A stretch of DNA of 38,000 nt from Actinomycetes bacterium (GTDB lineage: Bacteria; Actinomycetota; Acidimicrobiia; Acidimicrobiales; RAAP-2): contig JAJYSU010000019.1 in the NCBI GenBank assembly GCA_021793395.1, positions 1 through 38,000 on the forward strand. Reading direction: 5' to 3'. Position 1 is the stretch's first letter. Every line of letters begins with the position of its first letter. Both the position numbers and the translations under genes were made by a program. Shown piece after piece: positions 5,491 to 13,245 of the stretch. The notes beneath the pieces are model-generated. The model was given only the letters and a program-made list of their open reading frames with translations. It did no database searches and was not told the DNA's origin.

Positions 5491-6297
5491 ATGAGTTACC
5501 AGACCATCATCGTGGGCGGCGGGCGGATGGGTTCCGCGCTCGCGGAGGGGCTACTTCGGGTCGGCTGGTGCGACCCGAGGGATCTGTTGATCGTCGAGAC
5601 CTCCCGGGAGGCGCGCGACGAGCTCGCTCGACGGTTGCCCTCGGTCGAGACGACTCCGTCCCTCGAACTCGCGCACGTGGACGAGACGACGGGCGCCGTG
5701 CTGTGTGTGAAGCCTGATCAGGCGGAGAGCGCCGCGCGTCTGCTCGCGACCGTTGGCGTGGCGCGCGTTTTGTCGGTTGTCGCGGGTTTCTCCTGTGCTC
5801 GGGTGGAGGCGGTGTTTCCTGGGCCCGTGGCGGTGGTGCGGTCGATGCCGAACACGCCGGTCCTGGTCGGTAAGGGGGCGAGCGCGATCGCCGGAGGGTC
5901 GTACGTTACCAAGGCCGATCTGGACTGGGCGGAGTCGATCCTGGGGGCCGTGGGGGTGGTCGTGCGCGTCACCGAGCGTCACCTGGATGCGGTGACCGGG
6001 TTGTCGGGCTCGATGCCGGCCTACCTGTACCTGGTGGTGGAGTCCCTGGTGGAGGCCGGTGTGCATCAGGGACTGCCCCGCGAGGTCGCGCGAACGCTGG
6101 TGTTCGCCACCTTCGAGGGGTCCGCGACGCTGCTGGCGGTGAGCGGGGAGAGCCCCGAAGTCCTGCGCGCCCAGGTGACGTCTCCCGGAGGGACGACGGC
6201 CGCAGGCTTGCGCGTGCTGGAGAACAGAGCGGTGCGTGGTGCGGTGCTCGACGCCGTGGCCGCGGCCGCTGAGCGCAGCCGGAATCTGTCGCGCTGA
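5491..6297 (+). CDS. proC: pyrroline-5-carboxylate reductase
   Basis: 268 residues, the usual length. The N-terminal Rossmann motif is IIVGGGRMGSALAEGLL (6-22), followed by AVLCVKPDQ and SVVAGFSCARVEAVFPG. RSMPNTPVLVGKGASAI is typical of ProC, as is the C-terminal dimerisation region GLSGSMPAYLYLVVESLVEAGVHQGLPREVA with SPGGTTAAGLRVLE. It reduces 1-pyrroline-5-carboxylate to proline with NAD(P)H, the last step of proline synthesis, in the cytoplasm. The gene has its own leaderless-type promoter and ends 22 bases before rex. The order proC-rex-hem resembles that seen in other actinobacteria. Confidence 0.95.
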   Translation: MSYQTIIVGGGRMGSALAEGLLRVGWCDPRDLLIVETSREARDELARRLPSVETTPSLELAHVDETTGAVLCVKPDQAESAARLLATVGVARVLSVVAGFSCARVEAVFPGPVAVVRSMPNTPVLVGKGASAIAGGSYVTKADLDWAESILGAVGVVVRVTERHLDAVTGLSGSMPAYLYLVVESLVEAGVHQGLPREVARTLVFATFEGSATLLAVSGESPEVLRAQVTSPGGTTAAGLRVLENRAVRGAVLDAVAAAAERSRNLSR

Positions 6298-6307
6298 GGC
6301 GCGCCAC

Positions 6308-6313
6308 TAACCT
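6308..6313 (+). promoter_or_regulatory. -10 element of rex (rex-hem operon)
   Basis: TAACCT ends 6 nt before the ATG at 6320, predicting a leaderless mRNA. I searched nearby for a Rex operator of the TGTGAA-n-TTCACA type and found none. Confidence 0.45.
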
Positions 6314-6319
6314 GGGCCT

Positions 6320-7000
6320 ATGGTGGCGCCCCGACTTCGTTCGAGGAGACTCTCCGAGCCGACGATTAGCCGGCTCCCCATCTATCAGCGGATCGCGCAG
6401 AGTTGGCTCGAACGAGGTGAGAGTCGTATTGACTCGAGTCGCATCGGTGAACTGGCGGGGGTCACGGCGACTACCGTGCGACGCGATCTCGCCGGACTAG
6501 GCGCCCTCGGCACGAGGGGGACTGGCTACGACGCGTCTCTGCTGAACGAGCGGATCGGCGAGGCCCTCGGGCACGACCGTCGCTACAGCGTGGCCGTCGT
6601 CGGTCTGGGCAACCTGGGTCGCGCCCTCGTGAACTCGTCCCACTTTCTCATACGCGGCGCCGTTCTTAGTGCCCTCTACGACACCGACCCCGACGTCATC
6701 GGATCGACGATCGCCGGTCACGTCGTGCGCGACTTTGCGGGACCGATCGAGCAGGCGACCGTGGCCGTTCTCTGCGTACCGGCGCGCGCGGCCCAACCGG
6801 TCGCCGATCGACTCGTCGCGGCCGGGATTCACGGACTGTTGAACTTCGCCCCGGAGGTCCTGGTCGTGCCGATCGGCACCGCGGTGCACTACGTGGACTT
6901 TTCGATCGAACTACAGATCCTGATGTACCACCTCAACAACGGCACGGGTCCCCTGGGCGGTGGCGTTCTGCACTCGCTCGGCGTGTCGGCGGGGAGTTAG
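6320..7000 (+). CDS. rex: redox-sensing transcriptional repressor Rex
   Basis: 226 residues. The N-terminal winged helix (about 15-75) contains ELAGVTATTVRRDLAGLGALGTRGTGYD, the Rex DNA-reading helix and wing. The Rossmann domain starts at VAVVGLGNLGRALV (about 91-104) and runs through LYDTDPDVIG and LNFAPEVLVVP. The domain-swapped C-terminal helix (VDFSIELQILMYHL) is also present. Rex binds DNA when NADH is low and is released when NADH is high, controlling respiratory and fermentative genes. In Streptomyces it precedes hem genes and represses them and cydABCD; the same operon layout here suggests autoregulation and heme control. Its stop codon overlaps the first GTG of hemA. Confidence 0.95.
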   Translation: MVAPRLRSRRLSEPTISRLPIYQRIAQSWLERGESRIDSSRIGELAGVTATTVRRDLAGLGALGTRGTGYDASLLNERIGEALGHDRRYSVAVVGLGNLGRALVNSSHFLIRGAVLSALYDTDPDVIGSTIAGHVVRDFAGPIEQATVAVLCVPARAAQPVADRLVAAGIHGLLNFAPEVLVVPIGTAVHYVDFSIELQILMYHLNNGTGPLGGGVLHSLGVSAGS

Positions 7001-8265
7001 TGGTGGCGCTTATCTCGGTGGGCTTGGATCACGAGCACGTGTCTCGCGATCTTCTCGAACGCGCCACGGTGGCCGAGCACGACTGGGGAAAGGTGCTGCG
7101 GACCCTAGTGGCGCAGCGCAACGTGCACGAGGCCGTCTTTGTGTCGACGTGTTTGCGCACCGAGGTGGTCGCGACCATCGACTTGTACCACGGTGCGATC
7201 GAGGACATCACTCTTACTCTCTCTGAGGTCACGGGGCTGGATCGCGCCGCGTTTGACAGCCAGTTGACCGTTCACTTCGATCGGGGAGTCGTCACTCATC
7301 TCTTCCTGGTGGCGGCCGGCCTCAAGTCTCTCGTACCGGGTGAGTTCGAGATTCTCGGCCAACTGCGACGAGCTCTGGATCTGGCCCGAGACGAGCAGAC
7401 GGTGGGAGTCGAACTGACGGACCTGTTTCACCGGGCTCTGGCCGCGGGTCGACGGGCTCGCGCCGAGACCGGGATTTCTCGAGGAACCACGAGTTTTGCG
7501 CAGGCGAGCGTCTCCATGGCCCGCGCGGAGTTGGGTGAGAGTCTCGCGGGAGCCGACGTGCTGGTCGTGGGTGCCGGACAACTGGCCACGGGCGTGGCTC
7601 GTAGCCTGCTCGATCTCGAACCTGCGGTGGGAACGGTCACGATCGTCAATCGCAGCGGCGCACGGGCCGAGGCGCTGACGGGCTCGCTCGAGGATCCTCG
7701 TGCCGTGTGCGCGCCCTGGTCGGCGCTGGCCACACTCGCGGCCGGCTCGCGCCTGATCATCATGGCGATCGAAGCGGACGCCCCGATCGTGACGCGCGCC
7801 ACGCTCGAGGGCGCGACGCACGACACCATGGTGGTGGATCTTGGCGTGCCCCGATCGGTGAGCGGGGACGTCGCCAAACTCCCCGGCGTGCGGTTGGTTG
7901 GTCTCGACGAGGTCGGGTCGCGCGTACGCGAGGCGCTCGGCGCGCGCCAGGGCGCGCTCGACCAGGCGCGCGACCTGGTCCGTCGTGACGTGGAGCGCTT
8001 CGTCGACGACCAGCGTGCTCGCGGTGCGGCGAGCATCGTGCGTGAGATGCGAGCGTACTTCGATGAGGTGATCACCGCGGAACTGAGTCGACGCGAACGC
8101 GACCTTGACGCGTTCAGCGAGGCAGAGCGCGACGTGGTTCGCTCCGTGGTTCGTTCGGTGGTGGCCAAGATCGCCCACCGTCCCACCATTGCTTTGCGTG
8201 ACGCGGCCGGCACCGATCAGGGGGCGCGCCTTAGCGAGGCCACTCGTCGGCTGTTCGATCTATGA
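7000..8265 (+). CDS. hemA: glutamyl-tRNA reductase
   Basis: 421 residues from GTG 7000 (420 from GTG 7003, which has better spacing to the SD-like GGGGAG at 6991-6996). The catalytic domain has FVSTCLRTEV with the nucleophile Cys51; the usual Asn after this Cys is Leu here. GLKSLVPGEFEILGQLRRAL matches the family GxxSxxxGExQIxxQ region. The NADPH domain begins at VLVVGAGQLATGVARSL and the dimerisation domain is C-terminal. It reduces glutamyl-tRNA(Glu) to glutamate-1-semialdehyde, the committed step of the C5 heme pathway. It overlaps rex by one base and hemC by ATGA, so translation is coupled. Confidence 0.95.
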   Translation: MVALISVGLDHEHVSRDLLERATVAEHDWGKVLRTLVAQRNVHEAVFVSTCLRTEVVATIDLYHGAIEDITLTLSEVTGLDRAAFDSQLTVHFDRGVVTHLFLVAAGLKSLVPGEFEILGQLRRALDLARDEQTVGVELTDLFHRALAAGRRARAETGISRGTTSFAQASVSMARAELGESLAGADVLVVGAGQLATGVARSLLDLEPAVGTVTIVNRSGARAEALTGSLEDPRAVCAPWSALATLAAGSRLIIMAIEADAPIVTRATLEGATHDTMVVDLGVPRSVSGDVAKLPGVRLVGLDEVGSRVREALGARQGALDQARDLVRRDVERFVDDQRARGAASIVREMRAYFDEVITAELSRRERDLDAFSEAERDVVRSVVRSVVAKIAHRPTIALRDAAGTDQGARLSEATRRLFDL

Positions 8266-9161
8266 GTGTGCTGCGTCTCGCGACGCGCCGGTCTCCTCTC
8301 GCTCGTTGTCAGGCGGTCTACGTGGCTGATCGGCTGGCGGCGATTGGCGTGCCCAGCGAACTGGTGGAAGTGCACACCCACGGCGATCTGCGGCGTGATG
8401 TGCCCCTCGTCGCGCTCGGCGGACGCGGCGCGTTCGCGCTCGAGGTGCAGCGTGCCGTGACTGACGGTGACGCGGACGTGGCGGTGCACAGCGCCAAGGA
8501 CCTACCCAGCGTGACGCCGCAGGGTCTCGTACTGGCGGGGGTTCCGGAGCGGCGCGACGCCGCCGATGTCTTGGTGGGACGATCTCTGGCGGGCCTCGGC
8601 CCCGGGGCGACCGTGGCGACGGGGTCACCCCGGCGCCGGGCCCTCCTACTCGAGCGGCGTCCTGATCTGCGCGTCGTCGAACTGCGCGGCAACATGGCGC
8701 GTCGATTGGCGGCACCGGGACGCGACGGCGTGGACGCGGTGGTGGCGGCCGCGGCCGCTCTGGAACGTCTCGGCGAAACGAGCCGGGTATCCGAGCGTCT
8801 CGATCCGACGTGGTTCGTTCCACAGATCGGCCAGGGGGCACTCGCTCTCGAGGCGCGCGAGGATGACGAGACGACGAGGGCGATCGTGGCGCGGCTCACC
8901 GACGCGGCCGCGTTCGACGCCGTGCGGGCCGAGCGGGCGTTTCTGCGCGAGTTGGGAACCGGGTGTGCCATTCCGGCGGGGGCGTACGCGACGTGGCGCG
9001 ACGGCGTCCTCTCCCTGTCGGCGGTCATGGTCGGTCTCGACGGCAGCGCCAGCGTGCGCGTGACGCGAGGTGGCACGGACCCGGAGAGTTTGGGCCGCGA
9101 CGTCGCGTGCGAACTGCGCGACGAGCGCGGAGGTGCGTTGCTTCCGGGGTGGAGCGGATAG
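8262..9161 (+). CDS. hemC: hydroxymethylbilane synthase (porphobilinogen deaminase)
   Basis: 299 residues. RLATRRSPLARCQA (5-18) and HTHGD open the protein. GGRGAFALEVQRAV and HSAKDLP (76-82, catalytic Asp80) lie in the active site. GSPRRRALLL and LRGNMARRL bind substrate carboxylates. GTGCAIPAGAY carries Cys235, which attaches the dipyrromethane cofactor. It joins four porphobilinogens into hydroxymethylbilane. The ATG overlaps the hemA stop (ATGA). The family's usual 'LRGNVDTRL' reads LRGNMARRL here, a modest change. Confidence 0.95.
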   Translation: MSVLRLATRRSPLARCQAVYVADRLAAIGVPSELVEVHTHGDLRRDVPLVALGGRGAFALEVQRAVTDGDADVAVHSAKDLPSVTPQGLVLAGVPERRDAADVLVGRSLAGLGPGATVATGSPRRRALLLERRPDLRVVELRGNMARRLAAPGRDGVDAVVAAAAALERLGETSRVSERLDPTWFVPQIGQGALALEAREDDETTRAIVARLTDAAAFDAVRAERAFLRELGTGCAIPAGAYATWRDGVLSLSAVMVGLDGSASVRVTRGGTDPESLGRDVACELRDERGGALLPGWSG

Positions 9162-9163
9162 CC

Positions 9164-9862
9164 GTGCGCGTGGTGGTGACGCGCGAGGCGGGGCGCGGCG
9201 ACGCGGTGCGCTCCTGGCTTCCGGACGGCGCCGAGGTGGTCGACGTACCCCTGACGGAAACTCGCTACGAGGAGCCGGCTGCGCTGGAGCGTGCGGCCCG
9301 AGCGCTGCCTCACGCGGGCGCCTACGCGGTGCTCGCGGTGACCAGTGCGCGCGGGGCCCAGGCGGCGCTCGTGGTACGCCCGATCGCGGCGCCTGACAGT
9401 GTGGTCGCGAGTATTGGTCCGGCGACCAGTGCGGCACTGCGGGCGGGGGGATTGGAGGTGACCGTGCAGGGCAGCGGCGGGGCGGCCGACTTGGCGGACG
9501 CGATCGAGTTCGGCCCCGTTCTGGTGGTCGCGGCTCGCGGCGCGCGTGAGGAGTTGATCGAGCAGCTCTCCCAACGCCACCTCGAGGTCGCGCACCTTAC
9601 CTGCTACGAGACGCGGCCGCGTGAGCCCGACGCGAGGGGGGCGGAGGCGTTGTCGCGAGCGGACGTGATCTTCATTGGCGCTCCCTCGACGTGGACTGTC
9701 GCGCGCGGTTACGTCAGCGAGTCAGCGTGGGTGGTCGTGCCCGGTGCGACGACGGCGCGTGCTGTCGCGGCCGATCACGTACGGGTGTTGGAGGGCTGGG
9801 ACCCCTCGCTGCGTGAACGACTCGTCACCCGTACGGGAGGCACGTCGCGGCACCGGCAATAG
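9164..9862 (+). CDS. hemD: uroporphyrinogen-III synthase
   Basis: 232 residues from GTG 9164, two bases after the hemC stop, with GGAG about 9 nt upstream. An in-frame reading continues far upstream inside hemC, but the family length and the start of the first beta strand (RVVVTREAGRG) support this GTG. It has the two-lobed HemD pattern: AVLAVTSARGAQAAL in the first lobe, then LVVAARGAREELIEQLSQRHLEVAHLTCYET and ADVIFIGAPSTWTVA. It closes hydroxymethylbilane with inversion of ring D. HemD sequences are poorly conserved, so position between hemC and hemB is part of the evidence. Confidence 0.88.
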   Translation: MRVVVTREAGRGDAVRSWLPDGAEVVDVPLTETRYEEPAALERAARALPHAGAYAVLAVTSARGAQAALVVRPIAAPDSVVASIGPATSAALRAGGLEVTVQGSGGAADLADAIEFGPVLVVAARGAREELIEQLSQRHLEVAHLTCYETRPREPDARGAEALSRADVIFIGAPSTWTVARGYVSESAWVVVPGATTARAVAADHVRVLEGWDPSLRERLVTRTGGTSRHRQ

Positions 9863-9865
9863 GCT
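9860..9865 (+). promoter_or_regulatory. -10 element within the heme cluster, for hemB
   Basis: TAGGCT overlaps the hemD stop region and ends 6 nt before the GTG of hemB at 9872. It suggests an internal leaderless promoter driving hemB-hemL apart from the rex promoter. Confidence 0.45.
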
Positions 9866-9871
9866 GAGGAT

Positions 9872-10852
9872 GTGTTTCCCACCGAACGACCTCGTCGCCT
9901 CCGTCGCACCGTAGCCCTACGTCACCTCGTCGCCGAGACGTCGCTCGCACCCGATGACCTCGTCGCCCCGCTGTTCGTGGGTGAGGGACTGAACGAGCCT
10001 CGCCCCATCTCGTCGCTGCCCGGCCAGTACCAGCACACCCTCACCTCGCTGCACGACGAGGTTCGCGCACTACGCGCCGTGGGCGTGAGATCCGTCATTC
10101 TCTTCGGTGTGCCGGTTCACAAGGACGACCGTGGTACCGGCGCCTATGACCCGTCGGGCATCGTCCAGATCGCGCTGCGTTCGCTGCGCGACGAGTTCGG
10201 AGAGGACGTCGTGCTGATGGCCGACCTCTGCCTGGACGAGTACATTTCCCACGGGCACTGCGGTGTGTTGGATCATCGGGGCAGCGTGGACAACGACGCC
10301 ACCCTCGAGCTGTACGCCCGGACCGCGATTGTGCAAGCGGACGCCGGCGCCGCGGTGGTGGCGCCCAGCGGCATGATGGACGGCCAGGTGGCGGCGATTC
10401 GCTCGGCGCTCGACGCCGAGGGGTTCTCCGAGACGATCGTCCTGGCGTACGCCGCCAAGTTCGCGAGCGCCCTCTACGGCCCTTTTCGTGAGGCAGTGCG
10501 AGTGGAGATCGTTGGTGGCGGTGATCGGCGAGGGTACCAGCTCGACTGGCGTAATCGACGAGAGGCCCTGCGCGAGGCTCGCGCCGACGTGAGTGAGGGG
10601 GCGGACATCGTGATGGTCAAGCCCGCGATGGCGTATCTCGACGTGGTGAGCGACCTACGTCGTGAACTCGACGTTCCGGTGAGCGCCTACCACGTAAGCG
10701 GAGAGTACGCCATGGTCAAGGCCGCGGGTGAACGCGGGTGGATCGACGCGACTGCCGTGGCACTCGAGCAGTTGACCGCGGTACGGCGCGCCGGTGCGGA
10801 TTTTGTACTGACCTACTTCGCTCGTGAGGTGGCGGAGGTGCTCGCCCAGTGA
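9872..10852 (+). CDS. hemB: delta-aminolevulinic acid dehydratase (porphobilinogen synthase)
   Basis: 326 residues. The opening FPTERPRRLRRTVALRHLVAET is typical. The Schiff-base lysines are Lys196 in AYAAKFASALYGPFR and Lys250 in MVKPAMAYLD. The metal-site segment DLCLDEYISHGHCG has Cys120 and Cys130 but Asp122 where three-cysteine zinc enzymes have Cys. The metal dependence may therefore be mixed or magnesium-type. It condenses two 5-aminolevulinates to porphobilinogen. GTG 9872 is preferred over the ATG two bases upstream, which is out of frame. It overlaps hemL by four bases. Confidence 0.95.
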   Translation: MFPTERPRRLRRTVALRHLVAETSLAPDDLVAPLFVGEGLNEPRPISSLPGQYQHTLTSLHDEVRALRAVGVRSVILFGVPVHKDDRGTGAYDPSGIVQIALRSLRDEFGEDVVLMADLCLDEYISHGHCGVLDHRGSVDNDATLELYARTAIVQADAGAAVVAPSGMMDGQVAAIRSALDAEGFSETIVLAYAAKFASALYGPFREAVRVEIVGGGDRRGYQLDWRNRREALREARADVSEGADIVMVKPAMAYLDVVSDLRRELDVPVSAYHVSGEYAMVKAAGERGWIDATAVALEQLTAVRRAGADFVLTYFAREVAEVLAQ

Positions 10853-12120
10853 CCAATCAGAGTTGGTTCGAGCGGGCCCTCGCGGTTCTCCCCGGCGGCG
10901 TTGACTCTCCGGTGCGGTCCTTCGCGAGTGTGGGGGGCGTGCCCTACACCGTGCGTAGCGGCGACGGAGCCTACGTCACCGACGTTGAAGGCACTCGCTA
11001 CATCGACCTCGTTCAGTCCTACGGCGCCTCGCTGCTGGGCCACGCCCACCCCGAGGTGGTGGCCGCCGTGCGCGAGGCAGCCGGCCAGGGCACGACCTTC
11101 GGCGCGCCCACCCCGGGCGAGGTTCTACTTGCGGAAGTCATGACCAGACGCGTGCCCGGCCTGGAGCAGGTTCGTTTCGTTTCCTCGGGTACCGAGGCTG
11201 CCATGAGCGCGGTGCGCGTGGCTCGTGGATTCACCGGGCGCGATCGCGTCGTCAAGTTTGATGGGTGCTACCACGGCCACTCCGATGGCCTACTGGTGGC
11301 GGGAGGAAGCGGCCTTGCCCAGTTGGGTTTGCCCGGCTCGGCGGGAGTGACCGCGGGTGCGGTAGCCGATACGGTCGTGGCGCCCTACAACGTGGTGCCG
11401 ACACTCGACGAGACGGTGGCGGCCGTGCTGGTGGAGCCGGTGGCCGCCAATATGAACCTGGTCGCGCCCCAACCCGGCTTCCTCGAGGGTGTGCGCGAGG
11501 AGTGCGACCGCGTGGGGGCACTCTTAATCTTTGATGAGGTCATCACGGGTTTTCGCGTGGACTTCGCGGGGGCTTCGGCGTACCTGGGGGTCACCCCCGA
11601 CCTGTGGTGCTTCGGCAAGGTCATCGGGGGAGGGCTGCCGATCGGCGCTTTCGGGGGTCGACGCGACGTCTTGGCGTCGCTCGCGCCGAGTGGCCCGGTC
11701 TACCAAGCCGGAACGCTGTCGGGGAATCCTCTCGCCACGGCCGCCGGCCTCGCGGTGCTCACTCGCGTGACGCCCACGCTCTACGATGAACTGGCCGCGC
11801 GCGTCGCCCGATTCGCGCGGGATCTTCGCGCCGCGATCGAGGAGGGGGGACTCTACGCGCGCACGCCGGTGGTGGGCCCGCTCGCCGGCGTGTATCTGGC
11901 GCGCGAGCCGTTCGAGGACCCCGTTGATTACGAGGGATCGCGCGCCCGCGCAGAGAACGGCCTGTACCGGGAATTCTTTCACGCGATGCTTCGTCGGGGT
12001 GTGGCCCTCGCGCCGGGTGCCTACGAGATCTTGTTCGTCTCGATGGCGCACACCGACGAGGATCTTGCCCGAGTGGTGTCGGTCGCGGCGTCGGCCGCCG
12101 CCGCGATCCGGCATCCGTGA
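10849..12120 (+). CDS. hemL: glutamate-1-semialdehyde 2,1-aminomutase
   Basis: 423 residues, fold type I PLP enzyme. PGGVDSPVRSF (15-25) opens the protein, SSGTEAAMSAVRVAR binds PLP phosphate, and GCYHGHSDGLLVAGGSG is the family active-site loop. FDEVITGFR contains Asp229, and Lys257 in CFGKVIGGGLPIGAFGG forms the PLP aldimine. It converts glutamate-1-semialdehyde, the HemA product, to 5-aminolevulinate. The GTG overlaps the hemB stop (GTGA) and its own TGA overlaps the GTG of the next gene, so the cluster is translationally coupled. Confidence 0.96.
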   Translation: MTNQSWFERALAVLPGGVDSPVRSFASVGGVPYTVRSGDGAYVTDVEGTRYIDLVQSYGASLLGHAHPEVVAAVREAAGQGTTFGAPTPGEVLLAEVMTRRVPGLEQVRFVSSGTEAAMSAVRVARGFTGRDRVVKFDGCYHGHSDGLLVAGGSGLAQLGLPGSAGVTAGAVADTVVAPYNVVPTLDETVAAVLVEPVAANMNLVAPQPGFLEGVREECDRVGALLIFDEVITGFRVDFAGASAYLGVTPDLWCFGKVIGGGLPIGAFGGRRDVLASLAPSGPVYQAGTLSGNPLATAAGLAVLTRVTPTLYDELAARVARFARDLRAAIEEGGLYARTPVVGPLAGVYLAREPFEDPVDYEGSRARAENGLYREFFHAMLRRGVALAPGAYEILFVSMAHTDEDLARVVSVAASAAAAIRHP

Positions 12121-13205
12121 GCGTTCTGCGCAGCGAGGGGTGGTCGGTGCGGCCGAGTTTCGTGGCGCACGGCCCCACGTCGCCGGTGACTCTCCTCGCC
12201 GACGACGAAGGGATGACGCAGTTGGCGGGTGTCTACCCCGTGGCGTGGCAGACCCCGTGGGAGGAGATCAGCCAACTCGAACTGGTGCGTCGGGGACGAA
12301 CCATGCGCCTCTCGGCGACGATCGCGACGACGCGCTACCAGTGGCGCCGTCACGATCTCGATGACTTTGAGGAGGTGCGCACCCTGGTGCTCGCCCACGG
12401 CGGTCGTGTCGGGCGCCGTCGTCGTCGAGCGGGAGTCGCGGCCGTGGCGACGGTGGTGTTGCTGGCGTCGGTGGCAGGCGGCGTGGCGGCGTTCTTCACT
12501 CGCGGGTCGGGCGGTGTCAACGAGTTACGCGCGGCCCAACACGCCGACCTGCGTCTGGCGGATCTTCCGACGGGTTGGTCCATCGTTCCCACCTCGATCC
12601 TGGGCTTTTTGTTTCCTGCCGGCAGCCAACGCGTCGCGACGTCGACGACCGCACCACCCGCTCACTCGGTGTGGGCGACCGTCACGGAGCAGTTCCAACG
12701 CTGCCTCGGCGTCAGCGCCGCGTCGGACCGCGTCTACGGGGCGGCCGGCCAGATGCCCAACTACCAGGCGACGTCGCCCTTTTTCTCCTCGTCGGCGTAC
12801 GGCGGTGCTCAGGTGGGGATGACCGCGCAGTACTACGCCACCACGACGATGGTGCGCCGCGACGTCGCCGAGATGTCGCGGCCCCGGTTTGGTGCGTGCT
12901 TCGCCGCCTCCCAGGCGTCTCTCGTGCTGAGCGAGTTGACGGGCGTGACCACGCGGGTGAGCGGCGCGCAGAGCTGGCAGCCGACCACGCTGGTGCACGG
13001 GTGGGACCGCGGTGGGGTAGTGAGTCTCGTGCTACCGACGCTGGCGACGCGCCTGCACCTGGTGGTGGTCGTCGTCGCGGGTGGTCACTACGAACTGACC
13101 CTGGCCGCCATGGTGGGCCAGTGGCCCCAGAGCCAGTCCCTGATCGAGTCGCTCGTGAATACGTTGAAGGCGCGGATCGTCTCGTCGAGCGCCACCGCGG
13201 TCTGA
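12117..13205 (+). CDS. unknown membrane-anchored protein in the heme operon
   Basis: 362 residues; I do not recognise a named family. Residues 1-95 form a soluble cytoplasmic part with a beta-rich, PH-domain-like flavour (WEEISQLELVRRGRTMRLS ... WRRHDLDDFEEVRTLVLAHGG). An arginine cluster (98-104) is followed by one transmembrane helix (about 106-127). The rest (about 235 residues) would be outside the membrane. It contains LPTGW and two cysteines, in FQRCLGVS and RFGACFAAS, that could form a disulfide. The GTG start overlaps the hemL stop by three bases, so it is the last cistron of the heme operon. A role linked to heme or to the envelope is conceivable but unproven. Confidence 0.75.
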   Translation: MSVLRSEGWSVRPSFVAHGPTSPVTLLADDEGMTQLAGVYPVAWQTPWEEISQLELVRRGRTMRLSATIATTRYQWRRHDLDDFEEVRTLVLAHGGRVGRRRRRAGVAAVATVVLLASVAGGVAAFFTRGSGGVNELRAAQHADLRLADLPTGWSIVPTSILGFLFPAGSQRVATSTTAPPAHSVWATVTEQFQRCLGVSAASDRVYGAAGQMPNYQATSPFFSSSAYGGAQVGMTAQYYATTTMVRRDVAEMSRPRFGACFAASQASLVLSELTGVTTRVSGAQSWQPTTLVHGWDRGGVVSLVLPTLATRLHLVVVVVAGGHYELTLAAMVGQWPQSQSLIESLVNTLKARIVSSSATAV

Positions 13206-13213
13206 TGGTACTG

Positions 13214-13242
13214 CCTCGCCCGATGTGGGCTCGAGGGCGAGG
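13214..13242. terminator. bidirectional terminator-like hairpin between convergent genes
   Basis: CCTCGCCC (13214-13221) and GGGCGAGG (13235-13242) are exact reverse complements around a 13-nt loop, extendable by a G-T and a T-A pair. It lies in the 40-base gap between two convergent stop codons. There is no long T run, as is common for actinobacterial terminators. Confidence 0.55.
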
Positions 13243-13245
13243 TAT

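Noticed and set aside
7105-8178. Long minus-strand frame opposite hemA
   Set aside because: Shadow of hemA; translation is His/Arg-rich with no recognisable domain.
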